64,000 bases of DNA from Lineolata rhizophorae (lineage: Eukaryota; Ascomycota; Dothideomycetes; Lineolatales; Lineolataceae): assembly GCA_010093515.1 (NCBI GenBank), contig MU001670.1, positions 494,129 through 558,128 of the forward strand, written 5' to 3'. A program made the position numbers and the translations under genes. The notes beneath the pieces are model-generated. The model did not search any database and had not been told where the DNA came from. It saw only the letters and a program-made list of their open reading frames with translations. Of this stretch, positions 33,213 to 44,385 are shown piece by piece (within the stretch, counting starts at the first letter, position 1; each line of letters starts with the position of its first letter).

Positions 33213-35087
33213 GAAAGATGAGGTGAAGAGGGTTCTATGGTGTTGGGTAAAATTGAGGTCGGTGTATTCTACAGCAGGCGAGGTAACTATGGTGTGTAAG
33301 GGCGAGCAATTAAGGCACAAGGTGTGTGCATTGTTTCGTTTGAAGACTCTTCCTCCGAGCTAAAGGGAACGTGTAAACCATGGCTTGCGATAGGTGGTAT
33401 TAGCTAGGGCCTGTGCAAGTCATGTGCGGGAAGTTTTACTGGTTTCTGAAGGATCACAGCGTTTTTATGCTTTCCATACGCTGCTACAAAATGATCCTAC
33501 ACTGTCTTCTTATTTCTACACGAGAAGCCCCCAAGGGCCGACCTCGTTTCTACAACTGTATTCCACTTCTCAGTAGCAGGATTATGAAACGGGAGTTCGC
33601 CGAAACCGAAGCTCGGGCCCTTTTCCCCAGAATCACCTACGTGTCGCGTCCCACTCCCACGTGGCAATACTTCATGAACGCCCCGTGATGGCCAAATTTG
33701 GAAAGTTGTCGTCCAAAAGTCGGACGTGTCATATGCAAGATCTGAAGTAGCTCCAGATTCAAGCACCAATCAATCGAAGAGCGCAAAGCTTAGGCCACCT
33801 TTCCCATCGACCTGTCCTAGATTTCAACACGTGGCTAGCGGCATGTTCGCCTGCCCCTTGCTTCCAAGGAAGGGGGGCCGCCCCTGACAAATACTCTAAG
33901 CTTGTCTTAAATTGGGGATGTTGCCAGCAGGGTTTAGGGGCGACCACTTAAACTTCAAGACCTCGGCGAACTGTAGAATGCCGATCCTACCGGCGGTGGG
34001 TTACTGGATGGGGTTAGGAGGTATGGCTCGCGGGGCTCCTCGCATAAAAGCAGAGCCGAGATCATAATCTTCACCAGTGCATTCAGAAACACATGCCCTA
34101 AGCCGAACATGATGCTGACAGTTGAATTACGCTCCTATGAGGCTTGAGGGCCCCTTGCATGGTTGCTTACCAAGTTCAGAATCTGCGGATAACCAGGCAA
34201 CTAAAACGTCTTCATTCACCTTCCAGCAACAATATATTAGAAACCAAATCTTGGAAAGCGAGATTTAGTCTGCACTTGTCCCATAACTAAGTCGATGAAG
34301 CAAATCGTAGATAAGGGACTAAATCAGCGGTCCCCCTCGCTTTTGGCGTCTCAATGCCTCAGTCCAAATGACGGCTAGTGAAGAGCATATTATGCTACAA
34401 GGCCCGATAGTGACTAGACGGTTCAATCAATGATGGGGAGGCCACTGAACGCCCATTAGGTAGCGGTCTACCGAAAAGAGAAACAAGACAAGCTTTGGCA
34501 CGCTAGGATCGACAGATCTGGTGCCAAGTCCGGGGTAATTCCTCCGGCATTGAGCTCGGTTCACCCCGAACCCCGGTCCGGCCCGCGTCTCCTCTGCAAC
34601 CCTTTCCCACCACCGTCCCTCGACACGTTGGCGTTGAATTCTGGCAGCTTAATTTATTCGCTTACTACCCTAGATTAGTAGTTAAATGGTTAGACTAGCA
34701 TTAAGGCGCTTGCTGCGCTACGTAGCCACGGCATGCTATGCCCCGCCTTTTCGTCCGACTGCGCGGAGTACCTGCGTCACCCAACCTGGGATCTTGCTGT
34801 CTGCACAGTATTAACCTTATTTACCACCGCCCCTGCGCCCCATAGGGCGACTTTTCTATAGGTTAAGTCGCCAAGACGGGTAAAGTCTATTTTACATCGC
34901 GTATAATTTGTTTAAAACCCCCATGTCTTGCATGGATCAAAGTTTCCTTCGGCACCTTCGTAGCCATTCGCCCGCCTTTGCCTTTTAAATGGACCCCTTG
35001 CCCTCTTGCAACAACAGGACAAACTCTTCCCTCACCATACCCCATAGTTCCTATACTTTCAGTGAGTAGGACCCACTCTCTACAACA
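33213..35087. other. Gene-poor stretch upstream of the TRI14-like gene
   Basis: About 1.9 kb with only short open frames. An 8-bp inverted repeat at 34846-34872 lies in the likely promoter of the next gene. No repeat family or RNA gene was recognised. Confidence 0.45.
34846..34872. promoter_or_regulatory. Inverted repeat upstream of the TRI14-like gene
   Basis: The arms ggcgactt (34846-34853) and aagtcgcc (34865-34872) are exact complements around an 11-nt spacer, 216 bp upstream of the start codon. It may be an operator-like site, but the arm length is modest and function is not shown. Confidence 0.4.
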
Positions 35088-36260
35088 ATGAAGGCGCAGA
35101 GCGTGGCGCTCTTCGGTGCCATTGTCTTCGGTACCTCCGTAGCGCAAGCTCGTACACTGCCGCAGGATGGCACGTACGAATCTTTCCAGCATGGCTATAT
35201 TGGCATAGAGAAGTACAGTGCTACTTGTCCTGCCATCAGCGGGACCATCACTATCGACCAGCACCAGCTCTACCCCGAGAATGCAGACTTCGACTTTGAC
35301 AATTGCCTTCTCTACCTGGGGTAGGTTCTCTCTCGTAATAGGTTCCCCATAAGGGACATGTTTTGCTAACCATTTCTTAGATCTCTATTCAATTCGAGTG
35401 TCGCCATCTACGATCCTTTCGCTGAAGAAATGGTTGATATTCTTGAATTCGATGGCATAACGCACAATTCCGCCCTCCACCTCGGAGGCGTAGGCGTGGA
35501 CAAGCGCACAGGTCTTGTCTCCATCGTTGTCGATGCCGCCAACCCATTTAATACTGGCGGCTCGGACGTCTCAGGAAAGAACTACATAATCTTATACGAC
35601 CCGAGCACACAGTCGGTACTCTACAATATCGACCTGACGGAAACGACGGGAGAGCGCTACGGCGCATTCCAGGACGTTGAGCAGGACGACTACGGCAACG
35701 TGTACATCGTTGGCACGTACCCGGGCAGCATTTTGCGCGTGGAAGGGGGCCCTGAAGATCCCCAAGTTGTCGAATGGTACACGAGTTTCGATCCGAATGG
35801 CCAGATTCAGACAACGAGGATCGGTTTTTCGGGCTTGGCAGTCACGGGAGATGTCCTGCTTGCAAACGACAACAATATCGGCGAAATCGTGCGTTTTGAC
35901 ACGACGGCTGCGCAGGGTACTCCCACTGTGGTGCCCCACACGCCAAACACGCAAATCTCTGCCTCAGACGCCATTTACCTCCCGCCCAAGTATGACGGCA
36001 CGGTGCTACTGGTGGCCGAGAACTCGGCGGGCGTGTCAGTACTTCGCAGCCAAGACGCGCTATGGACTGAAGCCGAATACCTGGGCTTGATCCCGAATAA
36101 TTCTCCGGACGCCAGCGGCGGCATTCTTACAGCTACGGTACAGATAGGAGAGAGTATTTATATGGTGGAGGAGTTCTTTTCTGACTCCTTCAACGGTGCC
36201 GGAACGAGGGCGCAGTTCCCACTGGTGGACATCACGGCACAAGTGGAGGCTCTTTTGTAG
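35088..36260 (+). CDS. Secreted TRI14-like protein
   Basis: Two exons, 35088-35320 and 35381-36260, give 370 residues; donor GTAGGT, acceptor TTCTTAG, phase 2. The first about 21 residues form a clear signal peptide (MKAQSVALFGAIVFGTSVAQA). The body looks like a six-bladed beta-propeller: repeats such as VAIYDPFAEEMVDILEF, GVGVDKRTGLVSIVVDAA, YGAFQDVEQDDYGNVYIVGT and AIYLPPKYDGTVLLVAEN. These resemble my recollection of the TRI14 family, a virulence-linked protein of Fusarium trichothecene clusters that also occurs as stand-alone genes in many ascomycetes. No other TRI genes lie nearby, so a role in trichothecene synthesis is not implied. SMP-30/gluconolactonase-like propellers are the alternative. 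Confidence 0.7.
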
Positions 36261-37041
36261 GAATTTCGTCGAACGAAGGGTTTTTCTGTTTTATATATAT
36301 TTATTTATTTACTTTTCGAATATCAAAAGCAGTGTTGAAAATGATCGCTTCACTCTTGTAATCACCATGTAAGCAATTTGACTTAGAGTATAGTCTCAAT
36401 TTAAGGAAAGGTCTGCACATACATCCATTAGGAGCGAAAAGGGTATGCTCGCATGCATTGACCCCAAGCGGAAACTCTACATTCAAGATCTGAATACTAG
36501 ACGTATTAAATATTGCTTATTATATGAAAGCCTGCAGCGAGGAAATGAAAACACCAAAAGCTGGTGCTGATATTTTCAAACGAAGGTTCCATGGACATTG
36601 GTGTGACGGTAAGCTTAAAGTTACATCTATGCCTAGATGCCTAGAAGTGCCTTAATACCTCCAAAAAAAAAAAAAAGAAAAAAAAAGGCCGTATCCAACG
36701 TCAAAAGTAGTCTTTGAAGACTGCCGTGTTTCCATCCGGAAAGTACACAAATGAGCCTACGGGACTGCATTCTGCAACTAATGGGCCTTAATGTGTCAGG
36801 GAATCCCGGAATTTTCATTATATGAAGTACGATGAGCTGCATTAGGAGCTAACAAGCTTTGAGTCTAATTAGCATTGCAGTGTCCCAACTTTCTATTTTC
36901 TACATACAATTAGCCCAAGCACCTTGCCGGTTACGAATACGACTCATGGCCATGCAACACAATCTCTACGACACGCTATAATGTATGTTCTATTCAACTC
37001 GTGAACCTCTTTCATGCCAATCATGAACCTTTGTGACCCGA
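36261..37041. other. Convergent intergenic region with poly-A tract
   Basis: This gap lies between the 3' ends of the TRI14-like gene and the minus-strand 2EXR-like gene. It is AT-rich with an A-run at 36663-36686 interrupted by one G. No gene was seen. Confidence 0.5.
36663..36686. repeat. Poly-A tract
   Basis: A 24-bp A-run with a single G interruption. It is probably simple sequence; I see no target-site duplication or element body that would make it a retroposon tail. Confidence 0.8.
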
Positions 37042-38277
37042 CTATCCTAACTTTAATGCCACAGAACCATATTCCTTCCTCACAGTCGCATCATTGGGCA
37101 AGTATTGAATCGCCACCCTCAACAGATTCCTCGCCTCGCTCTCATCCCCTAAGTGCTTCGCCGCCACTCCCGTCCGGTAATAGATCTTACCCATTTCAAC
37201 TGCGGCCACGAAGTCCAACATCGGCTCGTTGTCGTCTCCGTCAGCGGCCTCGCGCATGAGACGTATGCTGCGCATGCCCCAGAAGTATGCTTCATCATAG
37301 TCCTCGAGCTTGAGGTACGCAAGAACGATGTTTGCCACTAGCTTCACTCTGAGAACCAGTCGCACAATGGCGCCCTCCTGACAGTGGAACTCTCCACCCC
37401 GAAGTACCGTGTGGAAAAATGCGTCGGCCCAAATTGATCGTCGCCGGCCCTTGCACACAATGTGCACCGCTAGGAACGACTTCTCGTAACAGTCGATGGC
37501 GTCCTTGTAAAAGCCTTCTTTAATGGCCTTGTTGCCTTCATCCTTGAGCTTATATGCCTCGGCGAGGCATTTTTCGGGAGAGTCTGGCCGGCGCCCCATC
37601 TCTTCGCGCACTCCAGCTTCGACACCGGGGTCGACAGGCTCTCCAGCAAACATGACCTGGTCGAGGTTGTGGACCTCGCCGAAAGGCATCAAGAGTTGAC
37701 GCTGCAGCTTGACAGGCAGCTTATCCCGGCCGCCCACAGCCATAGCTGGCATGTCGGCTACTTCTGCATATGTTTTGGTGCGCGTTCTCTCGGACGTGTA
37801 CGGATTGCGTAGCGTGAGTGTGAGGCGTAAGTAATTGTTAAGCCTCGGATAAGTAAGGTTCGAGTAGAACCACATGCGGGTAAAAGCCGGGAGGTCCTGC
37901 ATCAGCAGCACGAGCTTGAACGTGTTATCGTCGGGCGTGGAGTGATGCGGGGCCTCGATACGAATTCCAAGGTGGTACTGGACATATGGATACATGGATG
38001 CCCTCGGACCAGTGGCAACGACGGGTACGTGGCCTTCGATCGCGATGTGTTGCTCCGTACCCTGCCATGGTGTTTCAAGTAGCGCGAACACGTTCTCGCG
38101 CCGGAAGACAGCGAGCGCCTCACGGTAGGTCTGGCGGTTGACGCGGAAGAGGCTCAGGTCGTAACGGTATGACGTGCCGCATTCGGAGCACTCGGGGCCA
38201 CGGGCGGGTGAGGGGTGCACGACGTAGCTGTATATTTGCTCGCGGAGTTCGAGCGGGAGATCAAGGAGTTTTGCCAT
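37042..38277 (-). CDS. 2EXR/F-box-like protein with TPR-type C-terminus
   Basis: Single-exon minus-strand gene of 411 residues. I start at the ATG at 38277 because MAKLLDLPLELREQIYSYVV is the standard opening of fungal 2EXR/F-box-like proteins. The open frame extends 52 codons further upstream without such features. Residues 1-230 carry SLFRVNRQTYREALAVFRRENVF, a typical conserved block of this family. The C-terminal half (about 250-411) is helical and reads as TPR-like repeats: EAYKLKDEGNKAIKEGFYKDAI, then VAAVEMGKIYYRTGVAAKHL. The role is unknown; a ubiquitin-ligase adaptor is a possibility by analogy. It is divergent from SDA1 across 463 bp. Confidence 0.7.
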   Translation of the reverse strand: MAKLLDLPLELREQIYSYVVHPSPARGPECSECGTSYRYDLSLFRVNRQTYREALAVFRRENVFALLETPWQGTEQHIAIEGHVPVVATGPRASMYPYVQYHLGIRIEAPHHSTPDDNTFKLVLLMQDLPAFTRMWFYSNLTYPRLNNYLRLTLTLRNPYTSERTRTKTYAEVADMPAMAVGGRDKLPVKLQRQLLMPFGEVHNLDQVMFAGEPVDPGVEAGVREEMGRRPDSPEKCLAEAYKLKDEGNKAIKEGFYKDAIDCYEKSFLAVHIVCKGRRRSIWADAFFHTVLRGGEFHCQEGAIVRLVLRVKLVANIVLAYLKLEDYDEAYFWGMRSIRLMREAADGDDNEPMLDFVAAVEMGKIYYRTGVAAKHLGDESEARNLLRVAIQYLPNDATVRKEYGSVALKLG

Positions 38278-38740
38278 CGTGAGCAGATTGTGACATGCGG
38301 CGTGTTCTATGCGGCAGTTATTGCGGGGGACAAGTACAATGCAGGTGCTAAATACACAAGCAGTAAGTAAAGTACAAAGACGGGATACAATGTCGTCACG
38401 TCGCTTTCTCGCGCGTATACAACGTAATACCAAATGAAAAGACTCAAAGGAGTTCTAGAAGCTCGTCATGCAATTAGTTCGAAACATTAACGAGGTGAGA
38501 TGTGAGAGCGAAAGGTCGGGTTGAGGGTAGTCGAGGTTCAGACACGATGGCGGGGGGGGCCTTGACACCGCTAACCTATCAGAAAATAGGGCAAATGGGG
38601 CTCAACTTCACGTGCCGATACCTTGGTGCTATGATGGTCTCACCGCCTTGGGCAAAATTTCCTTGGGTCGCAAATTTCGTGAACTCTGGCACCCTCCAAC
38701 TTCAACACCGTCGGCAAGCTCAACCACCCCCCGCACGAGA
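38278..38740. promoter_or_regulatory. Divergent promoter region upstream of SDA1
   Basis: 463 bp between the starts of the 2EXR-like gene (minus) and SDA1 (plus). No clear PAC or RRPE ribosome-biogenesis element was seen by eye. Confidence 0.4.
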
Positions 38741-41285
38741 ATGGGAAAGCGAAAAGTTGGAGCACTTGAGAAGGTGGATGCGGACTTGTACGAAATTTTC
38801 ATAGAAACTATTCGTTCACAACGTGCTGACGACTAAGCCAGAACAAACCTCCAGCACAAGATCCGCCGAGACCCATCGTATGTTCTCCGAGCTGTCCTCT
38901 ATGGTACGAGAGACTCATCTAAAATGAGAGCAGCTCCTACCAAGACGACTTTCGAAACCAGTATGCCCAATATGATACGTTCAAGTCATTATTCCTCGAG
39001 AATCCTGCCTCGAACCCCGAAGTTGGAGTAATTTCCTTCCGCGATCTCGTCGACTTTATCGCTCACGTAGCCGACTGCTACCCCGATCTTACTGCTCGAT
39101 TCCCGCAAGACTTAGTCGACATCCTCACACTGCACCATGACAAGCTAGAGTACGAGCTGCGCGATAAACTGGTTGGGAGCCTTGTGCTGTTGCGGAACAA
39201 GGATGTGATCAATTCTTCGATATTGCTCAACGCCCTATTTCCCATACTCGTCTCTACTAACAGCAAATCCCTCCGCGCGCTCCTCTTTAAGAAAATACTC
39301 TCAGACCTGCGCTCGTGCAACGCAAAAGCCACGGACCACCGCCTCAATCGCACGATACAGACTGTCCTCTATAATCTCGTCACCTCAGATCGAGCCTCTC
39401 CAAAGAGCGTGTGGGCCGTCAAGTTGACCCGCGAACTCTGGAAGAGACAAATATGGACAGATGCAAAAGCGGTAGATATCATGAAGGAAGCTAGCTTAAC
39501 GGATAATGAGAAGGTGGTGGTGGGAGGAGTGCAATTCTTCCTTGGTGGTGACCAGGAACGTGAGGATGCTATCGAGGAAAGCGATGATGATGAGGATGGG
39601 ATAGATGTTGGCAGGTTGAAACACCAAGCGGGGGTTAATAAGAAGAGCAAAAAGCAAGACCGTCAGTTAAAGAAAGCAGCGGCAATGGTGCGAAAGGTAC
39701 GAACAGTTGAAGAGACGCGTGTTTGAAAATGCTGACCTTTCTACAGAAAGAAAAGAAGAAAGGCAAACCCCACCCTCTAAACTTCTCTGCCCTGCACCTT
39801 CTACATGATCCTCAGAGCTTTGCCGAATCCCTTTTCCACAAGCACCTCCAACAGCAAAGAAAGAATAAGTTCGCCCTCGAACATAAACTGCTCGTCCTAA
39901 ACCTCGTTACTCGCCTCACCGGCCTGCATCGCTTAACCATTGAGCAACTTTATTCCTACCTTCTCAAATACCTAGCCCCGCGCCAACCCTCCGTCACTTC
40001 CTTTCTCGCCGCTCTCGCTCAAGCTACGCATCCTCTTGTTCCACCCGAAACTCTTGCACCTCTGGTCCACAAAATCGCAACGGAGTTCGTGTCAGAAGCC
40101 AGTGCTTCCGAGGTCGCCGCTTCGGGGCTCAACGCCATACGAGAGGTCTGTTCCCGGCAGCCACTCGCGCTCGAAGCGACGCTGCTGCAGGATCTGGTGC
40201 AGTATCGCAAGAGTCGCGACAAAAGTGTTGTGATGGCTGCGCGGGCCTTGCTGAGCTTGTATCGTGACGTCGGACCGGAGAAGCTGGCAAGGAAGGACCG
40301 TGGGCGGGATGCGGCGCTGGCTATGAGAGATGGCGGGGGGGTAGAGAGGAGGTTTGGAGAGGATGACATGGCAGGCGTGGATGGAGGCATCGAAGGGATT
40401 GAGCTGTTAGCGGAATGGAGGGAAGCGGAGAGGAAAAGAAGGAGAAGAGAGAAAGGTCTGCCGTCAGACGCGGACAGTGATGAGGAAGGCGAGAAGATAG
40501 GCTTGAGCGAGGAAGAGGAAGAAGAGGGCTGGAAGAACTGGGATGTGGAGAGTACTGATTCGGATAGTTCTGGAGGGTGGATAGACGTTGCTAGCGACGG
40601 CGGGGAGAATTTCGAAATTAGCGACTCAGAGGACGAGAAGAGAGCGAAGAAGAAGGCGAGAACGACTAAGGAGTTTGAGGCTGAAGCTAAGTTTGGAGTT
40701 ACTAACGGGTCTGCATTGGAAGCCCATGACGGTGGCAATAGCGGACCCAGCGATACACAGCAAACGCCGGTCGCGCTTTCTGAGAGAGAGGCAACATTGG
40801 CCACAAATCCGGCTAAAAGACTCTCTTCTTTGGCAACCACACGTATTCTCACCCCTGCCGATCTGGCTAAGCTTCATGAGCTTCGAATCCAACAATCCCT
40901 GCAGTCGCATCTCCCATCCTCGCACAAACGTCACCATGCAGCCCCTAAGAGGAACGGGAACAACGTAGGTGGCCTCGCCAACCGAGCAGACGACCCTGTG
41001 ACTGCTGAATCTATTGCTCTCCCCGCTCATCTCGGGACGAAAGCGACCAAGGAAGAGAAAATTGCGGCGGCGAAGGCGGACCGGCAGGAAAAGCACCTCG
41101 GAAAGGAAGCAAAAAAGAGGCAGAGAAAAAGAGAGCAGGGAAAGAGTAGCACGAATAAGGAGAAGGAGAGACAGAAGAACATGATAATGATGCTAGGGAA
41201 GGCGCGGAAGAAAGGGAAGAGGCCTTTAGGAGATGTAAGAAAGGCGTTGAAATCTGGCGGTAAAGGTGGGAGGAAAGGAAGGTAG
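38741..41285 (+). CDS. SDA1: SDA1, 60S ribosome assembly factor
   Basis: Four exons, 38741-38787, 38842-38877, 38934-39696 and 39747-41285, give 794 residues (yeast Sda1 is 767). SDA1 is an essential nucleolar/nuclear protein for late 60S subunit maturation and export, also tied to actin and G1 progression. Signatures are LQHKIRRDPSSYQDDFRNQY at the N-terminus (spanning the exon 2-3 junction), GSLVLLRNKDVINSSILLNAL, KGKPHPLNFSALHLLHDPQS and LNLVTRLTGLHRLTIEQLYS. An acidic stretch of Asp/Glu/Ser follows around residues 520-580, and the tail is Lys/Arg-rich, ending GGKGGRKGR, as in the family. Exon 2 is only 36 nt; phases agree throughout. Confidence 0.95.
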
Positions 41286-41825
41286 TGAGTGTACGTGCTG
41301 ATGTATGCTGTACAACGCCAAGAATAAGCATATGTGCTCTGTTCATAAGAGTGCGGCTCCTGTTTGTTTTGTGCTGATTGGCTCTTTAGGTGGTGTGAAT
41401 CTTTGATACCTTTTGTTTGAGAGCCTATCCAGTGAATATCTAACACGAAACTCGTACCTTCACTAAGAAAGCTAAAACAAATTTAAGGGCACAAACGAAG
41501 TATAAATTGGAAGAGGTTAATAAGGCGAATAGTTTAATGTCATTACGTTGCAATGCGACTTTGTAGGAGATGAATAGCAAACTATGTTGCCGCTGGGACG
41601 GGAAGCTCGCTTTTAGATGGACTATAAAGATATTTTCTACCCTACCGCGCCCCATCACTACATCTGTTGTAAATCAAGCGCGGGTATGAAACCTACGGAC
41701 TCAAAATCGAACACTGCACACCATAGCCTTCGTGTACCCAACCCGATCCCGAGGATCTCGTTCTCCGACGAAATTATCCCTCTTCCTACCCACATCTTTC
41801 ACACCCCACAAAGCCCATTGCCATC
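41286..41825. other. Intergenic
   Basis: This stretch holds the SDA1 3' flank and upstream region of the next gene. It is AT-rich near 41.45-41.6 kb, with no supported features. Confidence 0.45.
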
Positions 41826-42962
41826 ATGAGCGCCGCCCATGCCGCTCATAACTGGGCTTCAGAGCACCCGTCACAACGCTACGACCTTTTTGTCTTAGCA
41901 ACCAACCGTTGCACTCAACTTCATCCAGGAGATTCCGAACTAAATGACAATGTTGATTCAAATACCAAGACAATCAAACTAGGAGGCACACCAGGGCCGG
42001 TCATCAAGTTTGGTTTGCCTTCGTTCCCCGAGGCCCCTGATACCTTCAAATTGGAACCCAGCATTTGTTTCCCGCAGGAAGGGTTCGAATTTCAAGATTT
42101 TGGGAGATACGTTATGGGACGGTTCCCAACGTCAGGGCCTAATAGTGGACAATACCAGAGATACAAGGACATAATCACCCCAGGAGGAAGATTCAGAGAC
42201 TGGATTCCTACGCCGCCGTTGAAGAGGGTATCTCACTCCGTGATCGGAACAAAAGTGCCCTATAACATGCAGCAGGCCCCTGACTTGTACGTCATCTGGA
42301 GTGATCACTACAACCGAGACTCTGATACCCTTCGGAAACCATTTAGGTGGATATGCGAAACTTGGCCAGACCTAATACATCGCTCATACAACCGGAACGA
42401 GCATATAAGCCAAGAGAATGCCCGGCTCCGCAAGTTTGCCCAGTATTTGGACTTGACAACTGCAGTTATCATCGTCGCCAAGGCAATACTTGACAATGTA
42501 ACCCGCGAAGACTTGATGATTTTCATCCCCAGACAGCGCTTACTGTACCGAGGGGACCAAGCTAATTTCTGGCTTCGCTTGCCACTCATTGATGTCCAGC
42601 AACTTGTGGAAGACCCAACAGATAATAAATGGCAAATGAAGGTCAACAAAGTACATCTGACTAAGACTTATTGGACTCGAAACGTTCGGCAATTTTTCAA
42701 TTCCTTTGTCCAAGAGCAAGCTGAGTTCTCAAAAGCGAGCACGCAGGCGGGATTGCCTACGTGGGGATTGTTTACGCCTCAACACCGTCCGGATTGTTAT
42801 GATGACTGGGCCGTAGAGATGTTGAAGCTCATAGTACAGGGAAATATTTTGGCCACCAACCTCAAATTGCCATTATTGGCTCGCGTGATTCTGGAATTTC
42901 CTTACACTGGGATGCCAGAAGTTGGCTTGGACGGTCCTTGGCCTTATCCGGACAGGACTTGA
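41826..42962 (+). CDS. Hypothetical intronless protein
   Basis: A single-exon gene of 378 residues that I do not recognise. It is a compact, globular-looking protein with many aromatic residues and few low-complexity stretches. Notable stretches are FGLPSFPEAPDTFKLEPSIC, RDWIPTPPLKRVSHSVIG, LYVIWSDHYNRDSDTLRKPF, and LTTAVIIVAKAILDNVT, which could be a buried helix. No signal peptide, transmembrane segment or catalytic signature is clear. The start is the first ATG of the open frame, 4 nt after an in-frame-independent CATC context. It may be a lineage-restricted ascomycete family. Confidence 0.65.
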   Translation: MSAAHAAHNWASEHPSQRYDLFVLATNRCTQLHPGDSELNDNVDSNTKTIKLGGTPGPVIKFGLPSFPEAPDTFKLEPSICFPQEGFEFQDFGRYVMGRFPTSGPNSGQYQRYKDIITPGGRFRDWIPTPPLKRVSHSVIGTKVPYNMQQAPDLYVIWSDHYNRDSDTLRKPFRWICETWPDLIHRSYNRNEHISQENARLRKFAQYLDLTTAVIIVAKAILDNVTREDLMIFIPRQRLLYRGDQANFWLRLPLIDVQQLVEDPTDNKWQMKVNKVHLTKTYWTRNVRQFFNSFVQEQAEFSKASTQAGLPTWGLFTPQHRPDCYDDWAVEMLKLIVQGNILATNLKLPLLARVILEFPYTGMPEVGLDGPWPYPDRT

Positions 42963-43461
42963 CTGGTATAGTGGGAACCACTGGTCGGTGGCTGCCACTT
43001 CACAGTCATTCTGTACATATCTGGGCGCCACTTGCTGAGGTAGATGCTGGCATTCAACCAGGGTTGAATTTGATGACCTGAGTGGCAAATGATCTATCTG
43101 CTGTAATTTCATACTCATCGGTTGAGCAAGACAGTTTGGATGTTTAGAAGTGATATAGATCAATCGAACTAATAATGTAAGTTAGAGACACGAACTGTCA
43201 CTGTCGAAACCTACCTTGCTAAGTTTGTGGGTGAGCTGCGCTCTGCTGACAATGTTCACTTTCCATGTTTCCTCAGGTGAACTCGGGGTCGGGAAAATAT
43301 GATTCCCGGACCGCCCCAGCAGGCAAAGACCGAAGATTGATGATTTGCTGCATCCTTGCCGTCACAACGAACAACCGCTCCTCAGCAAACTTCCGTGCGC
43401 CGAATAAAGTCTTGCACGCCGACTCCACGAGCGAAGAACATATTCGAAACCTGCAAAGGCC
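42963..43461. other. Intergenic, upstream of calcineurin B
   Basis: 499 bp with no supported gene; it probably contains the CNB1 promoter and 5' leader. Confidence 0.45.
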
Positions 43462-44385
43462 ATGGGAAACCAAAACAGCCAATTGCTCGAAAACATCGTG
43501 CAAGGGTCAAACTGTGTGTGCCTGCTCTCCCTTCAGCTGGACTTCCGTCATACCGCGGGGTTTTGGGTGCGCTTCGCAGCGCCCTCCAGACGCGAGCTAA
43601 CGGGTCGCTCCATGTCATAGTTAATCGCGATGAGGTTGACAGGCTGCGCAAGCGCTTCATGAAGCTAGACAAGGTATGTTTCGTCCTGCCGTATTTACCC
43701 CACCATGTCCCCGTGCTCTCCGCAATAGAAGGCCAGCAGGGTAGGGCACGCGACTTCATCTCCGCAGTGGCAACGTCCTCCCACACCTTCGCAAGCTGGC
43801 ACATGCTGATATGTGAATCTCCTAGGATAACTCTGGCACAATCGAACGACATGAATTCCTTTCCCTCCCGCAGGTGTCGTCCAACCCGCTCGCAACGCGC
43901 ATGATCGCGATCTTCGACGAGGACGGTGGCGGCGACGTGGACTTCCAAGAGTTTGTGTCCGGGCTCAGCGCCTTCAGCTCCAAGGGCAACAAGGAGGAGA
44001 AGCTGCAGTTTGCGTTCAAGGTCTACGACATCGACCGGGATGGATACATTAGCAACGGGGAGTTGTTCATCGTGCTCAAGATGATGGTCGGAAGCAATCT
44101 GAAGGATCAACAACTGCAGCAGGTGCGTCTTGGGCGGGGATGTTCTGTAGTGACTTCTATCGTATTTCCCGCGGAATGTTCGAACATAGGACGCTGACAT
44201 TCGTGTCACAGATCGTGGACAAGACTATTATGGAAGCCGATCTCGACCAAGATGGAAAGATAAGCTTTGAAGAGTTCACGAAGATGGTAGAGAACACGGA
44301 TGTCTCTATGAGCATGACATTAGGTACGACGCCGGCATCAAATATATTTGTACCACCTGCTAATAGGAGAACAGATCAGTTCTAA
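43462..44385 (+). CDS. CNB1: Calcineurin regulatory subunit B
   Basis: Five coding exons, 43462-43513, 43621-43673, 43826-44122, 44212-44323 and 44375-44385, give 174 residues, the family's exact usual length. CNB1 binds the catalytic subunit of the Ca2+/calmodulin phosphatase calcineurin, which controls ion stress, cell wall and virulence programmes. It begins MGNQNSQ with Gly2 available for N-myristoylation. Four EF-hand loops are visible: [12 protein letters not shown] (34-45), [12 protein letters not shown] (66-77), [12 protein letters not shown] (103-114) and [12 protein letters not shown] (144-155). His44 replaces the more usual acidic residue but is not a Ca2+ ligand position. The C-terminus is MTLDQF after splicing. 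The last intron (44324-44374, 51 nt) is in-frame without a stop. Confidence 0.96.

Noticed and set aside
40019-40852. 277-codon minus-strand Ser-rich frame
   Set aside because: Antisense to the acidic region of SDA1; the Ser-rich composition is the complement of Asp/Glu codons.
44324-44382. Calcineurin B C-terminus ending through the unspliced frame as the main form
   Set aside because: Splicing at GTACGA...ACAG restores the exact conserved MTLDQF end and the 174-residue length, so the spliced form is taken as primary.
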